Shown piece after piece: positions 13,107-16,278 of a stretch of 16,278 nt of DNA; the first letter of the stretch is position 1; every line of letters begins with the position of its first letter. Made by a program: the position numbers and the translations under genes. This stretch comes from Bacteroidales bacterium UBA755 (GTDB taxonomy: Bacteria > Bacteroidota > Bacteroidia > Bacteroidales > UBA932). The DNA lies in assembly GCA_002297815.1 (NCBI GenBank), contig DBKH01000043.1:1-16278 (forward strand). The letters are read 5' to 3'. The notes below the pieces were generated by a model. That model saw only the letters and a program-made list of their open reading frames with translations, was not told where the DNA came from and ran no database searches.

Positions 13107-15179
13107 ATGGCAAGAATCTTTTCTGGGCGGCCGGCGGCCCTGGTGCTGCATCTTTCGCTGACGCTGATTCTGGTTGGGGCGCTTGTGACAACCTTTTCGG
13201 CCCGGAAAGGGACGATTCACGTGCGTGAGGGAGAGTCCGTCGGGACTTTCGAGACCAAGGATGGAACTGTTCTCGAGCTGCCTTTCTGTGTGGAACTTGA
13301 GGACTTCGAGGTGCTTTACCATTCTGGAACAGACGCCGCTTCGGACTACAGCTCACGACTGCGTTTCATAAAAAACGGAGCGGTTCTTCGGGAGGGCGAG
13401 GTGAGAATGAACCGCATCCTGTCCTGCAAAGGTTATCGTTTCTATCAGACTGACTATGACAGCGATGAGGCCGGCGTGACGTTTACCGTGAGCCACGATC
13501 CGGTCGGCATAGCTGTGATTTACACCGGCTATGCGCTGTTGCTTCTCGGGCTTTTGGCATTTTTCTTCACAGACAAAAGGTTTAAGAAGTTCTTTGGGAA
13601 CGCATTGAGATATTCATCGGCTATCGTGGTTATTCTGTGCTTGGAGGCAACAGTCTCCGTAGCAGGGAATACCGAAGACCGAATTGCCGAATATGATGGC
13701 ACTTCGGCCAAAGAGAATCCGGTAAAACGAACTTCGGTTACCCCGAAGGCCCTGCCGAAAAACATAGCTGCTGAGTTCGGAAGACTCTATGTTCTGTACC
13801 ACGGGCGAATATGCCCGCTCCAGACTCTCGCCTCGGATTTCAGCGCAAAACTTTACGGAACTTCCGGAGTCAAGGGACTGACTGACGAACAGGTGCTTAC
13901 TGGCTGGATGTTCTATGGTACAAGCTGGAGGAATATTCCTATGCACAACCGGAAGAAGGCAGTTGATGCGATGGATAAGGAGGCGACGATTAAGGCTTTA
14001 TATTCAGGGAACCTTCTGAAGATCTATCCTTTACGTGACAGCACTGGGCGGCTTGGATGGTACTCGCAGAGCGATCGGCTGCCGGAGGGAATCGCTGATG
14101 AGGAGTGGCTTTTTGTCCGCAAGTCGATGGACTACATCTTCGAGTTGGTGGTGAACCGTGAATATGTCAGGCTGGGTGAGTCTCTGGAGAAACTGCACCG
14201 CTTTCAGGAGACAAAGATAGGGGAGAGTCTGCCACCGGCTTACCGCATCAAGGCTGAGCGGGCGTACAACGCTCTGCCTCCGCTGTTTCCGATCGCTGGG
14301 ATGTTTTTGATGATAGGGCTGACACTGCTGGCTGTCGCTATGAGGCGGATGGTTTGCGTACCTGATTCAGCATCAGCCACCGGCTGGAGTGGAAAAGTGA
14401 TTAATCTGGTCGAGGCATTGTCGGGAATTGTTTTCTTCTTGGCACTGACCGCTGTGCTTGGACTGCTTTGGACCGCGAGCGGACATATTCCTTTTTCCAA
14501 CGGATCTGAGACGATGTTGACGATTGCTTGGACTGCGATGCTTGCCGCCTTGCTGAGTTTCAGACGGTTCCCCATTATGATGCCGTTTGGGATTATCGTC
14601 GCCTCGTTGGCCACATTGGTTTCCGCGATGGGCAACGCCAACCCTGCCGTGACTCAACTGATGCCGGTCCTGTCCTCACCGCTGCTGAGCATCCACGTCT
14701 CTTTGATGATGCTCTCCTACACCATTTTAGCCGTCATTATGATCAACGGTATCTGTGGTCTTATAGCCTCGTTGCGCCATACCTTAGTCCCCGAGCCTGC
14801 CGAAGGAAGTGGATTGGATCGTCCCTCACCGGCCCTTCGGCAGGCTCAGGGACCGAAAGAAGCCTCCGCGAAGATGGCACGGATGTCAGAAGCGTTGATG
14901 TATCCGGCATTGTTTTTCCTGGGTTCCGGCATCATTGCGGGCTCCGTCTGGGCCAACGTCTCCTGGGGCTGCTACTGGAACTGGGACCCGAAAGAAACCT
15001 GGGCGCTGATCACTTTCCTGATCGCCTCCCTCGGTGTGCACCGCACCCGTCTTCAGTTCCTGAAAAGTCCCCGATCCTATCACATCTACACCCTTATCCT
15101 CTCAGCCTCCGTCCTCTTCACTTATTTCGGAGTCAACTATCTCCTCGGAGGCATGCACAGTTACGCAAAGGTGCTGTAG
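13107..15179 (+). CDS. ccsA: Cytochrome c biogenesis protein, ResB-CcsA fusion (System II)
   Basis: The protein has 690 residues. The N-terminal part is ResB-like: a first membrane helix (about 9-31), then LPFCVELEDFEV, SSRLRFIKNG, MNRILSCKGYRFYQTDYD, DPVGIAVIYTGY and a second helix. A large periplasmic middle follows (about 190-380). The C-terminal part is CcsA: several membrane helices, GHIPFSNGSE (about 459-468), H530 in SIHVSLMM, the haem-handling WWD motif W620-GCYW-N-W626-D-PKE, and H645 in LGVHRTR. It would bring haem across the membrane and attach it to CxxCH motifs, most likely those of the neighbouring di-haem protein. No NrfA or other cytochrome is visible here. Residues about 561-583, in the loop before the WWD helices, are encoded by a REP-type palindrome and are an in-frame insertion. 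Confidence 0.92.
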   Translation: MARIFSGRPAALVLHLSLTLILVGALVTTFSARKGTIHVREGESVGTFETKDGTVLELPFCVELEDFEVLYHSGTDAASDYSSRLRFIKNGAVLREGEVRMNRILSCKGYRFYQTDYDSDEAGVTFTVSHDPVGIAVIYTGYALLLLGLLAFFFTDKRFKKFFGNALRYSSAIVVILCLEATVSVAGNTEDRIAEYDGTSAKENPVKRTSVTPKALPKNIAAEFGRLYVLYHGRICPLQTLASDFSAKLYGTSGVKGLTDEQVLTGWMFYGTSWRNIPMHNRKKAVDAMDKEATIKALYSGNLLKIYPLRDSTGRLGWYSQSDRLPEGIADEEWLFVRKSMDYIFELVVNREYVRLGESLEKLHRFQETKIGESLPPAYRIKAERAYNALPPLFPIAGMFLMIGLTLLAVAMRRMVCVPDSASATGWSGKVINLVEALSGIVFFLALTAVLGLLWTASGHIPFSNGSETMLTIAWTAMLAALLSFRRFPIMMPFGIIVASLATLVSAMGNANPAVTQLMPVLSSPLLSIHVSLMMLSYTILAVIMINGICGLIASLRHTLVPEPAEGSGLDRPSPALRQAQGPKEASAKMARMSEALMYPALFFLGSGIIAGSVWANVSWGCYWNWDPKETWALITFLIASLGVHRTRLQFLKSPRSYHIYTLILSASVLFTYFGVNYLLGGMHSYAKVL
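14787..14853 (+). repeat. REP-type palindrome inside the ccsA-like gene
   Basis: GTCCCCGAGCCTGCCGAAGG (14787-14806) and CCTTCGGCAGGCTCAGGGAC (14834-14853) are inverted copies with one mismatch in 20 bp, around a 27-nt loop. The arm sequence resembles the widespread bacterial repeat with core CCTTCGxCAGGCTCAGG. The segment is in frame and reads as PEPAEG...ALRQAQGP, a peptide typical of translated REPs rather than of CcsA. It is unlike the CCGTGCGT palindromes around the RAYT gene. Confidence 0.85.
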
Positions 15180-15199
15180 AAAGAATCGAGTGCTATCCC

Positions 15200-16278
15200 T
15201 CAGAACGTCAATTGCAGTCCGACCGATGAAAGGAGTCTGTTCCCGACATGGCTTTGTAGATAATCAATGCCGGTTTTCAGCCCGATTGTAGTGCTTTCTT
15301 TCACTACTCTGAGGTATTCGATTCTGGCTCCGACCACGACATGATCAGAAGAAAGGACCTCCAAATCGTGAGGATACCATTCCTGGACAGGGCGGCTTTC
15401 AGCGCGGGCTCCGTTGTAGACATATTCACCATCAATGCTCTTGTAGCCTTTGAGTTGCAAGCCTGTCGTCAGGCTGCTCCTTTTGAAGAAGAATTGTCTT
15501 GAGGCTCCTACCTCAGCGCTGACACCGGAATATTTGAACAGACTGTGCGGGGTGACATAGCTGTCATTTTTGCTGATGTATCTGGCCTGAGAGTGGATAT
15601 TCCACAGAAAAGATTGACCTTTAGTCAGGAAGTAATCGTATGATAAAGCCGCGTCGAAAGTGCGGTATTTGCTCATGGTTGCCTTGGAAACCACTTCCCA
15701 GCCTACACCGCTGATTTGTTTGGTGGCATATTCAGTCCCGTTTGTCAACTTGTATAGCGAGTTGAGTGACAATTTGTGCAGGGCGTTGTCTCGTTCTGAA
15801 ACTAGCTTGGCATTCAAATAGCAATCATTGACACTGCTGAGTCCCATATCACGGGGTTGGGTCGCATCTTGCCTCAATTCTGTTTGGCTTAATCTGTAGC
15901 CAGCGTCTATCAACAGTTCTATGCCTGAGTCAAGTCCGTACTGGATGGCTCCACCGTAACTGTTGCCTTGATAGTACATAGTGTAGAGGCCTCCGGAACC
16001 TACCACATCTTCTGTGAAGTTGCCCAAACCTTTCAAGACAAACACATTCTGCAGCAACGAACTGTTGCTAAGGGTAGGAGCGGACCTTTCAAGGTAGTGT
16101 GAGTATAGGATGTTCATCCCCAAGGAGTGATGTGATCCTATCGAGAAGACAAACGATGGCGAAAGGTCAACATCGTAGGCCGTGGATTCACTGCGAGGGT
16201 CCTGCTGTTTTGCCGCGATGCGGTCACGGTATCGGACGTGTAGTCCACCGAAGTGTCGTCCTGCCAAAGGAACCGCCA
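15200..16278 (-). CDS. Outer-membrane beta-barrel protein, DUF6850-like (5' end outside window)
   Basis: About 359 C-terminal residues are visible, and the frame stays open to the window edge, so the true start lies to the right. The sequence is a run of amphipathic beta strands with aromatic girdles: SPSFVFSIGS, SLGMNILYSHY, GIELLIDAGYRLSQTE, TFDAALSYDYFLTKG, AEVGASRQFFF, VVVGARIEYL and TTIGLKTGIDYL. The chain ends SSVGLQLTF, a typical barrel-closing strand with terminal Phe. The strand content and motifs fit the Bacteroidota DUF6850 family, whose genes commonly lie with DUF4876 and TonB-dependent receptor genes in metal-uptake loci; this is from memory and not certain. It converges on the ccsA-like gene with only 20 bp between the stops. 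No terminator is seen in that gap. Confidence 0.65.
   Translation of the reverse strand, partial: AVPLAGRHFGGLHVRYRDRIAAKQQDPRSESTAYDVDLSPSFVFSIGSHHSLGMNILYSHYLERSAPTLSNSSLLQNVFVLKGLGNFTEDVVGSGGLYTMYYQGNSYGGAIQYGLDSGIELLIDAGYRLSQTELRQDATQPRDMGLSSVNDCYLNAKLVSERDNALHKLSLNSLYKLTNGTEYATKQISGVGWEVVSKATMSKYRTFDAALSYDYFLTKGQSFLWNIHSQARYISKNDSYVTPHSLFKYSGVSAEVGASRQFFFKRSSLTTGLQLKGYKSIDGEYVYNGARAESRPVQEWYPHDLEVLSSDHVVVGARIEYLRVVKESTTIGLKTGIDYLQSHVGNRLLSSVGLQLTF

Overview
The window looks like chromosomal DNA of an uncultured Bacteroidales (Bacteroidota). Promoters carry the TAnnTTTG -7 box of that phylum, and starts lack Shine-Dalgarno sites. The tmRNA encodes an ADNNYALAA tag. Several proteins belong to families typical of the order: imelysin lipoprotein, DiOHr lipoprotein, ResB-CcsA fusion and a DUF6850-like barrel. 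GC content is roughly half.

Layout. (1) 1-740 holds a small lipoprotein with a C-terminal membrane anchor, u-spanin-like in plan. It may be the last gene of a prophage lying against the 3' end of ssrA. (2) 738-1155 is ssrA (tmRNA) on the minus strand with its promoter and terminator. (3) 1515-4490 is a housekeeping block on the plus strand: tcdA, a small HsdR-N-type nuclease-fold protein, and a CCA-adding-type nucleotidyltransferase/HD protein. (4) 4748-6269 is an AAA ATPase with a PD-(D/E)xK-like tail on the minus strand, with operator-like repeats upstream. (5) 6274-8470 is a REP/RAYT island. It has a HUH transposase of the RAYT type, an unknown 117-aa protein, three clusters of imperfect palindromes sharing a CCGTGCGT half-site, and a probable structured RNA of about 180 nt with its own promoter and terminator. 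(6) 8563-15179 is a plus-strand locus probably concerned with iron and c-type haem: porin, imelysin lipoprotein, di-haem oxidoreductase lipoprotein, and a ResB-CcsA fusion that could attach haem to the oxidoreductase. (7) 15200-16278 is the C-terminal part of a DUF6850-like outer-membrane barrel on the minus strand.

How the iron block could work (inference): the porin and imelysin protein would handle metal or metal complexes at the outer membrane and periplasm. The di-haem protein would carry out a redox step. The CcsA-type protein would mature its two CxxCH haem sites.

Most unusual signals. GAATAT/ATATTC is about six-fold over-represented (about 49 sites, including seven copies of the palindrome GAATATTC) in genes of both strands and between genes. 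The porin and oxidoreductase genes each end inside a long perfect hairpin, followed by copies of one GC-rich intergenic repeat. A REP-type palindrome sits in frame inside the ccsA-like gene.
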